This document shows positions 22,182 through 33,089 of a DNA stretch of 64,000 nucleotides, one piece after another; the first letter of the stretch is position 1; the number at the start of each line of letters is the position of its first letter. Position numbers and translations under genes: made by a program. The stretch lies in contig JAKZAP010000021.1 in NCBI GenBank assembly GCA_023053575.1, positions 7,478,212 through 7,542,211 on the forward strand, read 5' to 3'. This stretch comes from Branchinecta lynchi (lineage: Eukaryota; Arthropoda; Branchiopoda; Anostraca; Branchinectidae). Below the pieces are notes generated by a model. That model saw nothing but the letters and a program-made list of their open reading frames with translations. It ran no database searches and was not told the origin of the DNA.

Positions 22182-22382
22182 CAGTAGATTTGTGCTTATT
22201 TGAACGTTTATAGACTTTGAACTTTGACATTTTCATGCACTTGCTGTGACTAAGCTAATTACCATTTAGCCAACGGCCTCTGAAAACATCAGAATATGTA
22301 TTTTGGAGCTTCATTCTACCATTTAGCCCCAAACGGCACTGGTCACATTTAAGTAACTGTTCAAATAAACGTGCATCTACTG
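22182..22382. mobile_element. pogo/Tigger-like MITE, 201 bp
   Basis: The ends CAGTAGATTTGTGCTTATTT and (reverse complement) CAGTAGATGCACGTTTATTT both run into GAAC, and TA flanks each side (22,180-22,181; 22,383-22,384). A CAGT start, a TTATTTGAAC-like inner TIR and a TA duplication are typical of pogo-type Tc1/mariner elements. It has no coding capacity. Confidence 0.8.
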
Positions 22383-22675
22383 TAGGTAATTTTAACCAGT
22401 TTAAGTCAGATTTACGTATGGATATTACGTACGTATTGTTTGTTATTTTTCTTTGGGGGGGGGGGAGAGTCACGCAAAGTAGTGCTTTCAGTTTTTTCTT
22501 TTCTTTTTCGATACATCAGTGGCAGCCTGAAGACGCAGACGTGGCCAAACAAGTCAGACACCGTGGAGGCAGTATGATCGGGACCTGAAGGAGGTCAACG
22601 TTTCCCTCACTCCACAATGGTAAGACATCACTGCAAACGCATAGTTCCGTGGTTAATGAAGATGCTCTGTCGACG
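22383..22675. other. nothing recognised apart from a poly-G run
   Basis: Poly-G at 22,454-22,464, otherwise unassigned. Confidence 0.4.
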
Positions 22676-23242
22676 CCAGAGCAAAATAACTCTAGAGAGT
22701 AATATATAAATATATATTTATGTTTGCCCGCTTACAAAAGGGAAAAAGCGGAGTACATAAAAAAAGGAAAAAAAAAAAAAAACTAAAGAAGATATGTACA
22801 CGCACTAAACATAATACTAAAATCTATACCACGAATCGAGTTAGCATATGGTTTGTAGAAACATTCAAAGCTCTTGCCCGAGCACTTTTTTCAATTTTCT
22901 GTTTTTTTTTCGTTGGGGTTTATTATTTTACATTTTGCTGATAACTCCGTGTCTGAACTTCGGAGAGGGACGCTCAGCAGAAATGTGCGAAAGACCTATC
23001 CTTCCTATGCATCAAAAATGGGCCTCCGTCGCGGCGCCGCCCAGCTCGCGTCGCGAGAGAAGCTTCAGCAAACTGTTCGTGTGTGCAGTGGCGGACTAGA
23101 GTTATTTTGCTCTGGATTAGAGCCAGCGCGGTTAACGACTGGTCGAGTTTCAGTAGGGATGTTCGTGTCCGCAAGCGAAGCTAGTGTCACTGTGTGTCCC
23201 ATTTTCAAAGTAGCGCATTACTCTCTCTTTATTTTGCTCTGG
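22676..23242. mobile_element. CCAGAGC-TIR element, composite copy
   Basis: The left end CCAGAGCAAAATAACTCTAG is perfectly inverted at an internal site ending 23,115. A further outer right end (TTATTTTGCTCTGG) closes at 23,242. TCGACG flanks the outer pair (22,670-22,675; 23,243-23,248). 23,118-23,242 aligns with the right part of the copy at 5,098-5,450. The three ends suggest a nested or tandem pair. The 177-codon frame crossing it (22,874-23,407) runs past the element and has no domain. Confidence 0.7.
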
Positions 23243-24000
23243 TCGACGCCCTATGCGCCACTGACGGATATGGAGGATCCAAAGTCTACGGTAAGGTATA
23301 TGATTTCATTCTCCATATTCTCTCTTCTATTTTTTCTGCAATTCAGCACATCCTCGCAAGCTCCGCTTTTGTTGTGCTATTGCTTAAAATGTTTATTTTC
23401 AATATAACTGTACTACTACTGCTACTACTTTATCAAGTTGAGTAAGGTGTTGAAGCAAATACAAAGACTGAAAAGACATGGCGTGACGAAATGTACTTTT
23501 CGGGGAGGGTGTTATTAACGAGGAAAATATGATGCCTCTGCTTAACCCATCTCCTCTCCGTAGACTATATCGCTTAACTAGAAACCACTTCCTTCCAAAA
23601 AGTACCACGGAGAGAAACCACGCATAAACATTCACTTCGTACCGGTTGCTACTCGCAACAGCCTAACCACTTAAATCACCACCAGGATGCGCCTCGGCGC
23701 GGTGGGATTCTTAATTTATTCCCACGAGCAGAATAAGTCCCTTTTCTCTTATTCATTTCTGTTCTTACTTGAAATTGGTTGCTATGTAGGAATTGAATAT
23801 TTCATGCCGGAAATCTTGACAAATACAAGAATTTCCGGTATCATACACATGCAAAGCTTGAGTTCGACAAACGAAAGATTTGTGAAATCAATAATGGTAA
23901 TATTACTATCCGTCGTACCAGCTTCGGGACACCGCAGTCAGCTCTCAAAAGGATTATGTTATGATTCATATTTGGAATGAATAGTACAGCAGAAAGCATA
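23243..24000. other. no gene recognised
   Basis: Short frames with hydrophobic stretches (23,194-23,445; 23,687-23,980) but no domain and no codon pattern that argues for a gene. Confidence 0.45.
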
Positions 24001-24460
24001 CCTAGAGGTATGCTTATGTGAACGTCTGCTAACAATAACTAATCGCCATACCAAGCAACTTCTACTTCAAAATACTTGCCAAAACCGTTCAATCCGCATC
24101 CATTTCAGCCATGTTCACCTTTTTTTTGAAAATGTCGCGGTCTGTTTAGTCAGCAGTCTGTTAACTGCCACCTGGTGTTCCTTTCACAATTTGAATAAGT
24201 AGGACTTACCTTCAACAGAGAAGATGGCGCTCCAAATAAGCAGAACCTCAGACAGAAAAATGAGCACACTTGTAAATCCTAAAAAAAAATCATTTTTCTC
24301 AACTTCAAACTTAAAGTTTGTGCTAGGAAAACCCTGAAATAGTTGACTATTAGCTGACATCAACTTGTTATTTTCTTGTCATGTTTCTATTTTATAGCAA
24401 GTAACAGAACCACGGTACTGAAACAGTTAGACAAGTGTTCAAATAAGCATACCTCTACCG
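24001..24460. mobile_element. pogo-like MITE, 460 bp
   Basis: The left end CCTAGAGGTATGCTTATGTG and the right end (reverse complement) CGGTAGAGGTATGCTTATTT both lead into GAAC. TA lies on both sides (23,999-24,000; 24,461-24,462). A truncated relative is at 5,870-6,110. Confidence 0.75.
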
Positions 24461-24467
24461 TACCTTA

Positions 24468-24753
24468 GAGCTTGGTCACACTGGGCTAAAAAAACAAGCC
24501 TATTCGACAAACAACTGAAAATCCCTAGGGGATGTGAGATTTAATAGGCTTTGTGGCAGCTTTGGTATAATGAGCAGACGGCAATTAGTGATCAATTGGG
24601 GTTCCTGTAACATAATTATACACGCTGTTTTGCTCTAATTGATCTCCTGAGTTTAAAATGACAACATTCAGTATTAGTTGTATCTTGTTCCTTTTCTTTT
24701 TTCTCCTTTTGCAACACAATAAGCCAGGAAATGAGCCAAGTGTGACCAAGCTC
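24468..24753. mobile_element. PIF/Harbinger-like MITE, 286 bp
   Basis: The ends GAGCTTGGTCACACTGGGCT and (reverse complement) GAGCTTGGTCACACTTGGCT differ by one base in 20. TTA flanks both sides (24,465-24,467; 24,754-24,756). The three-base TWA duplication and G-starting TIR are the Harbinger signature. No transposase is present. Confidence 0.85.
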
Positions 24754-24756
24754 TTA

Positions 24757-26510
24757 TGTTGTTTTATTGTTTGTTGCAATACCTTTTTTTTTGCAGTAAG
24801 TGATCTAAAACCTAAGGGGTACACCGGGATCCAGCAAAACTGATCCTACTGGATCAAGTAAGTTATAATATATCACGGTTTGAGATCCCGCAAAATCCTT
24901 TAATCTTGTCCGCATAAACGCTTCATTCAGAACTAAGAAATATCACCTTTTCCGACCTCCGAATGAACGTCTAAAATCCAAAATCCCGAGGAAATAACGA
25001 CACCGAAATCTCCTAGTTAGATTTACAGATAACTCCTCACCAATCTTTCAGGCACTTAACTCTGATATCAAGAGGGTTCCCCGGTGTTCATAACCTCGCT
25101 TCCCATTGCTCCGATGAGTATATAAGACTAAGAGTATATAAAAGGTTATAGCCACAGAACCCCTCTTCGCAACGTCATTGCCGAAAATATTTGAGACGGT
25201 GAATGCTTCCTTGATCTTAGTGAAATTGGATTATGCAAACTTTAGACGCGAAAGATGAATCCCTCATCGTTAAAGTTTAACTGAAAAGCCAACTTATTTT
25301 TGTGTCAATATTATTTGGATTCTGCAAAGGGATTTTTTTTTCCACTATCTGCTCTAGTTATGACGTTTAGAATATCTGCAGCCGTCCCCACAGCGTAATT
25401 CTACTATGAAGTGGGAAATTTTAATCTCAACACAAACGCGGCTTTTCAGTGGGCAGTGGTGAGATCGGTGAAGATGCTTAGTGCCAGAACAAAAACAAAA
25501 TCATGAATCTTTCTCGTACGGCATACCACAAAAATACAAGCACGAAGAGATACCACAAATCCCATGGAAATTCCAGTATTCGAAAATCGATTATTCGTGA
25601 ATAGTGGGACAACAAAGTAACGCGTTTTCAGCGGGTCTTCAAACCAATTCAACTAAATAGGTGATGTATAACTAGATTGTCCTATCCCAGCCCTTTTCGG
25701 TCGAACTTCATCTTAGGGGAAAAACAGCGCGAGAATTATGCCGGCAAGTCCATTAATCTTCTTGAGCCGCGAGTAGAGAATAAAGGGGAGAGGGGGGGGG
25801 GGCAAAGTTTGGACTATTTCAGATCGCAAAATGTTAGATATTTGTGAATTCATAGTGTCTGCCTATTTGTCAGAACGACAACTGTCGGTGGAGCTGAGCT
25901 ATTTAGTCAAACTTCGTGATGGTTCTCCGAGTCAAAGTACAGCTCATTTAGTTCGAACCTGAGACCAATAGCCCTGAAGGGTATAGTTATGGCGAGAGAA
26001 AAATACTTTACTGAAGTAATGAGACTGTGATTTAGGGGTAGGCAGACATGCCGAATCCATACCTGGACTTAGTTCTCTCGCGTTTCATAGTCCGGAATCA
26101 AGCAAGATCCAAAAGTCAGTAGGTAGAGGTATCGAAATAAAGGTAAGAAGTCACACTGGATCTCACTCGGCATCTGTAGCACTTGACGTACGAATGTTAG
26201 AGATAGTCGGAATTGAATGACGTATTTAGATAAACTCTGGACAGGAAACGCAAAATGAAAAAGGGGATGGAAAACGAAAAATGTATCTTTTTCAGATATA
26301 AAGAGCTTGAAGAAGTCACAGAAGCTGGTTGCCAGGTGTGTTTTTCTTGATTGTGTGGCTGTTTTCAAGTATCCTTACAGAGCCCATAAGCTTTTTCTCG
26401 AATTAAATTACCTATTTCAACCCTTTAACTAATTTTTTCTGCCGGACCAGAGTATTTAGGAAGTAGACTGGCCTACAAAGGCCAGCCCACTCTATGATTT
26501 GTGTCTCAAA
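24757..26510. other. no gene recognised
   Basis: Unassigned sequence. Poly-G at 25,792-25,801. 25,870-25,990 has a weak resemblance to the reversed GGATCC-family 3' module (GTCAGAACGACA..., GAGTCAAAGTACAG). Confidence 0.45.
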
Positions 26511-26673
26511 TACACTGTAAAAAAAAAATCTTGCAGTATTTGCTACTGGGATTAATCTTGTCTTTATTGAGATAAGATTACCCCTAATTCGGATTAATTT
26601 TATCCCAACAGAGATAAGATTAATCGCAGTAGCAAATACTGCATCTTTATTCGGAGAGACTTTTTAAAGTGTA
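26511..26673. mobile_element. CACTGTAAA MITE, copy 2
   Basis: TACACTGTAAAAA at the left faces TTTTTAAAGTGTA at the right. The interior TTGCAGTATTTGCTACTGGG is inverted as CAGTAGCAAATACTGCA, so most of the ~163-bp element can fold back on itself. Confidence 0.75.
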
Positions 26674-26689
26674 TCTACGAGTCCAACAG

Positions 26690-27170
26690 GCGGGGACGTA
26701 CAAGAAAAACTTTAGGAAGAAATTAATGTGGAAAAAAGATGTGGATGAGCTAGATAAACTTCATTTCGATGGCGGAAGTAGGGACACCTCGTAAGGTCCC
26801 AGTCCCTACCAAAGTCTTCGTCCCAAATATCAATGAGTTCACGGGGCGAGAATGTACAAGATCAACTTTGTGATAGAATTAAGGTGGAAAAAGATGTGGA
26901 TGTCCTGGATAACTTCAATTCTAGGACGGAAGTAGAAACACCTCGCGAGGTCCCGGCTCCAAAGGTCTGTGTCACAAAAATGAATGATTTCAAGAGGCGG
27001 AATACAGAAGATCAACTCAAGGATGTAAGTAAGGAGGATGCTGATAAGACGCTGATGTACTATGTTCCTTCAATTTTAAGACGGAATTAAGGACATCTCG
27101 TAAAGTTCAGCCCACACAAAGGTCTATACCCCGAAGGTCAATGAGTTCAAGAGACTAGAATGTGCTTATT
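26690..27170 (+). repeat. three-unit ~150-bp tandem repeat with an open frame
   Basis: Units start near GTACAAG at 26,698 and 26,854 and ATACAGAAG at about 27,001, with a partial fourth at about 27,150. Shared blocks are GTGGAAAAAGATGTGGAT, GACGGAAGTAG, ACACCTCG and AATGAGTTCA. An 85-codon frame (26,833-27,090) covers units 2 and 3 and reads as a Lys/Asp/Glu-rich repeat. I treat this as a minisatellite, with a small possibility that it is an exon of a repetitive protein. Confidence 0.6.
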
Positions 27171-29394
27171 TCAACTTTGAAGATGTAAGTAGGCTAATGT
27201 AGAAATAAGCTAGAGCGGAGCAGCATATGCACCGCGAACTTCTCTATTTCAAAACAAGGAAAGACACTGAATGTCGCTAATTAACGGAACTGGGGATAAA
27301 GCTTCAGTCCTTACCTCTATGCTGCGCTAATGAGCTTCTCCAACCAATCAAGGGACTCGAATTCCGACTTCGATTTGACTAATAGAACTTCAAAGTAACT
27401 TTTAATACGGTCTTACTTTCATTATCTGATGAGATGCAGTGTTGCGGGTTGCTGGAAAAAAAATTAGGAGTGTAATTACTTGTTTTCAGGGTACGAAGAG
27501 ACTGGGAAGGATTCTGAAGGTAGCTTTGGCTGACAGAGAAGGTGTCAATCACTTTAGGTTCCATGTTTTCGTTTCAGTCATTTTATAAACATTGTGTATT
27601 TTTCTTTTCATATAGTTAATGAAAACTTTTCTGTTACCATAGTAACAGGCCAAAGTTAAAAGGCTAGTGACGCCCCTGGCTATTTGGCCTCAATCTGTTT
27701 CTAAATTTTAATTATAAAAATGTTCAAGGAGTCTGGCGAAGACTGGATCAAGCGAAGACAAGACCCAATTGTCTGTATCAAGTATTAAATTTTTGGGATC
27801 CCAGTTTACCCTACTCTACACTTTCTTCTTAAATTTACCGCATCGTTCTTCTGGTTTTAGTTACATGTCGTCTTATTGTCTGTTGGTCCCGCATCGTTTT
27901 CCTGTTGTGAATGTGGTGGATTTTATGATTTAGTTTTGATTCTTTCGCTGAGAACAGTTTGCCGGAAGTGCAACCGAAATATCCGAAATTTTATTTATCC
28001 CTCGCACATCGTCTTGGAGGGGTAAACTAGCTGATCAAGAAAAAGAAAAAAATCTTGTTTTTCTATTTTATTGAGATAAATCAATTTTATTTTCAACCCT
28101 AATAACACTAGGCTAACACGGGCGGGAATTGGAAAAATAAACACTCACTAGCAATACAACTAAAACACAAACCAACAAACAATAAATAATAAACGAACAT
28201 AAATCATGAACAGTTAAACTGTTTAGTAAAATACGGAACGAGTGAATTTAAGTATCTTTCTGAAGATTTCGTAGGCGGGGGAACAAGCTTGGTTTTCAGG
28301 TTGTCCTTGCTTTGCGTGTTAGGTCCATGAGAGGGTGTAACGAAGTCCGGAAGGACATTCAAGCATAACATAACATTCAAACATAGCATAACATGTATTA
28401 GTCCTCACTAATATCTAAAGCCAACTCTCCGCTCCAAAGTCCCAAGCTTCATTGTCGAAACTCATCTTTCAGGCTCAATAGATTATTCAGCCTAATCTGC
28501 GAAACGCTGGAGAGTCTAATGGTGTTCTGGGGCAATAACATCTTCCCCTACCCCGCTAGATGAGACTGGTGAATAAATAATAAACTAATTCGGTCTATAT
28601 CTTCTGTTCGTTCCCAGTTTTACGGTGAAAGACAAGAACGACCGAATCCTTTTCTTTTTCTTTTTTCTAACAAATAACCTAAGTTATTTTTTCTCTAAAA
28701 AGAAAAAAAGATATGACATCAAATTCTGTTTAGTTGGCCTAAATCAGACCAACATTAGACCAGTCGACCACAAACCCTTGATCTTTCGATACCCTATTCA
28801 GAACGTCGGGTATAGCTGGCGTTTGGTATACCTACCCCTAATTGTGTTGCAAGAGTTGTTTTTTTTCTAGTAACTACACCGATCTTTTTTTTTCTAGTAG
28901 CTATACCGATCGCAGATAGCCGAGTAGGCTATCTGCTTTTGGTATGGTTTTTCAATAATTATCTGTCTTTTTTTCACTCGGGTAAACACACTGGGTATTG
29001 GCAAGCAAAAGAACTATTAAAACTAAAGCCTTCAGTCCTATTTTACAAACCCGCTTTCCCATGGAATTCCGGCAACCAGAGAGCTTCCAAAACAACATTT
29101 TTTTATTTTGTTTTTCCAGGAAGGTGACATCTCCGGAATACAAATTGATACTAAGAGTATTAGGTCCGATCCTAGGCGATACATCACACTGGAAAGGCTA
29201 TAAATTCAACTAACCCCCTCAATGCAAGTCTGGCTACGTTTTGGTATTCTTCACTATTAGTATAGGGGTCCTATCTTCTCTAACAATATGCCGTTTCTGA
29301 TAATCTCTTTCAAGGGATACTTTAAAAGGTAGGGTAAGTCCTTTAAGCATGGTGCCTACAGAACGCGGATTCGTATTCGCGCGTGAATTCTCGC
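27171..29394. other. no gene; two repeat fragments
   Basis: 27,720-27,805 is a reversed GGATCC-family 5' module (AGACCCAATTGTCTG, TTTTTGGGATCCCA). 27,930-28,060 is shared with 7,790-7,950. 28,860-28,925 repeats TTTTTTCTAGTARCTAYACC twice. Otherwise nothing recognised. Confidence 0.45.
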
Positions 29395-29545
29395 CGCCAT
29401 TTCAACTCCTATTTGACAGTGCAAAGCATATTATTAGAGCTATATTTCGGCCCTTCTTGGCAAGGGTCCTCTTCAGACCCAAGCCGCTCGAGCTGGATAA
29501 TGAACTTGTTGGGAAACAACGAAAGATCCTAGCTAAAGTAGCCTA
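29395..29545 (-). repeat. hammerhead-family repeat, solitary copy
   Basis: Family flanks (GACAGTGCAAAGCATATTAT; CAAGCCGCTCGAGCTGGA) surround the motif at 29,437-29,480. Confidence 0.6.
29437..29480 (-). ncRNA. candidate hammerhead ribozyme
   Basis: Core CTGAAGA, stem II GG(A)CCCTT-loop-AAGGGCC, GAAA, then the self-complementary ATAT and cleavage-site-like TA. Stem I GGGT/GCTC pairs with two G-U wobbles. Confidence 0.6.
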
Positions 29546-30480
29546 TCTGATTTTGTGAATTTCTTCGTGAAAAGTGCTTGGAGAGAGGGAGGAAACTGCT
29601 TTCAATTGCTGTTACTGACTCCAAGTCAATTTTTTTCGCGACTTGGAAAAAGATTCGCGTTCTGCGGGCAACAAGATTTAGTCAACAAACATGAAAGACA
29701 AGGGAGTATCAACTGAAGCACTGAAACGACGTGAGTATTCTCATGGGAATTGTCGCCGCGGAGGCGAGTGACAAGTTCTGTTCCAAGAGTCATCGAGCGT
29801 CAAGCTGCAACAGGAGCTTTCTAAAGTACCATAATGTTTCACTAATAAGACGCCAGTGAAGTGGTTTTCAAGGAGAAGTGGTATTTTGCCGAATCAGTAG
29901 TCAAAACTGAAAGTGAACTGAGAAGGCAACAAATCCTCAATGAACGTAGCATGGTCTCAGAATGAAAGCTAAAGTTACGGTACTTAAAGTTTAACCGAAA
30001 GAGCTGAGACACGACAGTCACACGATGAAATGCGTTACTTCCTTACTTTGTTGTTTCCAGATATCGATTTTATCAGACGCACTTATTCTTACGGACGTGC
30101 TTGTACCTCCATATTCAATATTCAGCCAGTATCTAGCAACTTTCAGTCCTTGAAACGGAGCACGTTCATCAGAGCGTGTACGCGATCATCTCTCAGACGT
30201 GATAATAAGCTTTGCTTTGTTGGCCACTGAAATCCACGCTTTTGCTGACATTCAAATTCGCCGCGGCTGGATGGATTTTGACTTGTCGTGCAAACAGCGC
30301 ATGTTCTGGACGTCTCTACTAGATACTGAGATGAAAGAATAAAAATACTTTAGAAGGGTCAAAATAAGTCAGTGTTTTGGAATTCATGACACAAAAAAAT
30401 AAGTTCGCTTTTCAGTTAAACTTTGAAGAGGGCCTCAAAATACGCTGTTTCTGCTTGAAAACAACTGCCCTCTGTATAGA
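29546..30480. other. no gene recognised
   Basis: Short frames without domains. Confidence 0.4.
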
Positions 30481-30484
30481 TATT

Positions 30485-30595
30485 CCATCAGCCCAAGCTG
30501 ACTACGAATCATGTTTGACGGTGCAAAACGAATAAGTCAGCTACATTTTATTAGAGAAATATTTCGGCCCTTCTTGGCAAGGGTCCTCTTCTAAT
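30485..30595 (-). repeat. hammerhead-family repeat, truncated reversed copy
   Basis: GATATTCCATCAGCCCAAGC through ATATTTCGGCCCTTCTTGG and GGTCCTCTTCTAATATC. The CTGAAGA core is cut (only GAAGAGG remains), so no ribozyme is predicted. It stands head to head with the array that follows. Confidence 0.6.
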
Positions 30596-30772
30596 ATCTA
30601 TCACCGAACTACGGAACTACAAACTACAAAAACAGCAGCCGTGTCAGGAATAAAATCACAGCACCAGCTTTAACTCAAACCAATTATCAGAGAAGAAGTT
30701 CACAAAATCGGATATTTAAGGAAGAATCTTTCATTATTTTTCCACAAGTTCATTTTCCAGCTCATGCGGTTT

Positions 30773-30816
30773 TAGCCTGAAGAGGACCCTTGCTAAAAAG
30801 GGCCGAAATATAGATC
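30773..30816 (+). ncRNA. hammerhead-like motif, weak stem I
   Basis: Core CTGAAGA and GAAATATA are intact and stem II forms with a changed loop (GCTAAA). Stem I TAGC/GATC pairs at only two positions. Confidence 0.45.
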
Positions 30817-31181
30817 TAACAAAATGTAGCTGACTATCCGTTTTGCACCGTCAAATATGATTCGCGGTCAGCTTCGGCTGATGGAATATCTATCACGGAA
30901 CTACAAATCGCCCATACATGCCGCCGACAAGTATCCATCTTAGCTGGAAAGAATAAGAAGAGACAGATGACTCCAAAAACAAAAGCAGAAGAATCTCTAC
31001 CCTTTCGACGACTCAATCGAACAGCAAAAAACAGCAGCCATGTCCAGAATAAAATCGTAGCACCAGCTTTAATCCAATTATATATTTAAACCGATTATCA
31101 GAGAAGAAGTTCACAATCAGATATTTAAGGAAGAATCTGTCATTCTTTTTCCACAAGCTCATTTTGCAGCTTATGCGGCTT

Positions 31182-31225
31182 GAGCCTGAAGAGGACCCTC
31201 GCCAAGGACGGCCGAAAAATAGCCC
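31182..31225 (+). ncRNA. candidate hammerhead ribozyme
   Basis: Core CTGAAGA and GAAA are present. The inner stem II pair changes from T-A to C-G (CCCTC/GACGG), a compensatory change, with one C-C mismatch elsewhere. Stem I GAGC/GCCC has one mismatch. Confidence 0.55.
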
Positions 31226-31389
31226 ATAGACCCAATCGAACAGCAAAAACAGCAGCCGTGTCCAGAATGAAATCACAGCACCAGCTTTAACTCAAACCAA
31301 TTATTAGAGAAGAAGTTCACAAAATCAGATATTTAAGGAAGGATCTTTCATCGTTTTTCCGCAAGTTCATTTTCCAGCTTATGCGGTTT

Positions 31390-31433
31390 GAGCCTGAAAA
31401 GGACCCTTGACAAGAAGGGCCGAAATATAGCTC
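31390..31433 (+). ncRNA. degenerate hammerhead motif
   Basis: Stems I (GAGC/GCTC) and II are intact but the core reads CTGAAAA, so inactivity is predicted. Confidence 0.5.
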
Positions 31434-31799
31434 TAATAAAATGTAGCTGACTCATCCGTTTTGCACCGTCAAATATGATTCGCGGTCAGCTTCGGCTGAT
31501 GGAATATCTATCACGGAACTACAAATCGCCCATACATGCCGCCGACAAGTATCCATCTTAGCTGGAAAGAATAAGAAGAGACAGATGACTCCAAAAACAA
31601 AAGCAGAAGAATCTCTACCCTTTCGACGACTCAATCGAACAGCAAAAAACAGCAGCCATGTCCAGAATAAAATCGTAGCACCAGCTTTAATCCAATTATA
31701 TATTTAAACCGATTATCAGAGAAGAAGTTCACAATCAGATATTTAAGGAAGAATCTGTCATTCTTTTTCCACAAGCTCATTTTGCAGCTTATGCGGCTT

Positions 31800-31843
31800 G
31801 AGCCTGAAGAGGACCCTCGCCAAGGACGGCCGAAAAATAGCCC
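31800..31843 (+). ncRNA. candidate hammerhead ribozyme (duplicate)
   Basis: Copy of 31,182-31,225 within the 618-bp duplication, including the compensatory C-G pair. Confidence 0.55.
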
Positions 31844-32007
31844 ATAGACCCAATCGAACAGCAAAAACAGCAGCCGTGTCCAGAATGAAATCACAGCACC
31901 AGCTTTAACTCAAACCAATTATTAGAGAAGAAGTTCACAAAATCAGATATTTAAGGAAGGATCTTTCATCGTTTTTCCGCAAGTTCATTTTCCAGCTTAT
32001 GCGGTTT

Positions 32008-32051
32008 GAGCCTGAAAAGGACCCTTGACAAGAAGGGCCGAAATATAGCTC
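32008..32051 (+). ncRNA. degenerate hammerhead motif (duplicate)
   Basis: Copy of 31,390-31,433 with the same CTGAAAA core. Confidence 0.5.
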
Positions 32052-32413
32052 TAATAAAATGTAGCTGACTTATCCGTTTTGCACCGTCAAATATGATTCG
32101 CGGTCAGCTTGGGCTGATTGAATATCTATCCCCGAAGTACGGAACTACAAATCGACCATGCATGCCGTCGACAAGTATCCATCTTAGCTGGAAAGAAGAA
32201 GAAGAGACAGGTGACTCCAAAACCAAAATGCAGAAGAATCTCTACCCTTTTGACGACCTAATCGAACAGCAAAAACAGCAGCCGTATCCAGAATAAATCA
32301 CAGCACCAGCTGTAACTCAAACCAATTATCAGAGAAGAATTCACAAAATCAGATGTTTAAGGAAGAATCTTTCATTGTTTTTCAACAGACTCATTTTCCA
32401 GCTTATGCGGCTT

Positions 32414-32443
32414 GAGCCTGAAGAGGAGGCCGAAATATAGCTC
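32414..32443 (+). ncRNA. hammerhead motif with deleted stem-loop II
   Basis: CTGAAGA is followed directly by GGAGGCC and GAAATATAGCTC, so the hairpin of stem II has been removed while core and stem I remain. Confidence 0.45.
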
Positions 32444-32795
32444 TAATAAAAAGTAGCTGACTTATCCATTTTTCACCGTCAAATATGATTCGCGGTCAGT
32501 TTGGGCTGGTGGAATATCTATCACCAAAGTACGGAACTACAAATCGCCCATACATGCCGCCGACAAGTATCCATCTTAGCTGAAAAGAAGAATAAGAGAC
32601 AGGTGACTTCAAAACCAAAATGCAGAAGAATCTCTACCCTTTCTACAACTCAATCGAACAGCAAAAACATCAGCCGTGTCCAGAATGAAATCACAGCACC
32701 AGCTTTAACTCAAACCAATTTTCAAGAAAGAATCTTCATTCAAGAAATAATCTTTCATTGTTTTTCCACAAGTTCATTTTCCAGTTATGCGGCCT

Positions 32796-32845
32796 GAGCC
32801 TGAGGAGGGCCCTTGCCAAGAAGGGCCGAAATATACTGGAAATAT
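32796..32845 (+). ncRNA. hammerhead-like motif
   Basis: Core CTGAGGA (allowed variation at N7) and an extended stem II GGGCCCTT/AAGGGCC. After GAAA the order is disturbed by a small duplication (ATATACTGGAAATATAGCTC), so the stem I partner lies further away. Confidence 0.45.
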
Positions 32846-33089
32846 AGCTCTAATAAAATGTAGCTGACTTATCCGTTTTGCACCGTCAAATATGCTCTGT
32901 ATATCGTTCAACTGAAAAAATCGCACTCCTAAGTTGCTAACCCTTGGATCACCACGTGGATGTGGTTCTGCGACACTTTGGTAATTTCCGTTCGTAATTT
33001 CCTTTCAAGAATAAAACAAAAAATGAATAGTTTGTAGGCCTAATATATTATCTGTGAGTTTCAAATATTAGCATATGACAAGTTCATCC

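Larger units (their letters stand above)
30596..32900 (+). repeat. tandem hammerhead-family array
   Basis: Seven ribozyme-like motifs at 30,773, 31,182, 31,390, 31,800, 32,008, 32,414 and 32,796 are spaced alternately ~405 and ~210 bp, then ~405 and ~380. The full unit is ~405 bp; the short unit lacks the GCTGACTTATCCG-to-CTACCCTTTCGACG part. The segment ~30,830-31,447 appears repeated exactly at ~31,448-32,065 (618 bp). The duplicated minus-strand frames of 60 and 87 codons are by-products. Tandem ~400-bp units with hammerheads resemble animal retrozymes and Penelope-like element terminal repeats; no reverse transcriptase of that type is in the window. Confidence 0.85.

Noticed and set aside
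22874..23407. 177-codon frame as a gene
   Set aside because: It begins and ends across the borders of a CCAGAGC-TIR element; no motif and overlapping alternatives in other frames.
30834..31894. Duplicated 60- and 87-codon minus-strand frames as paralogous genes
   Set aside because: They are explained by the exact 618-bp duplication of hammerhead-family repeat units.
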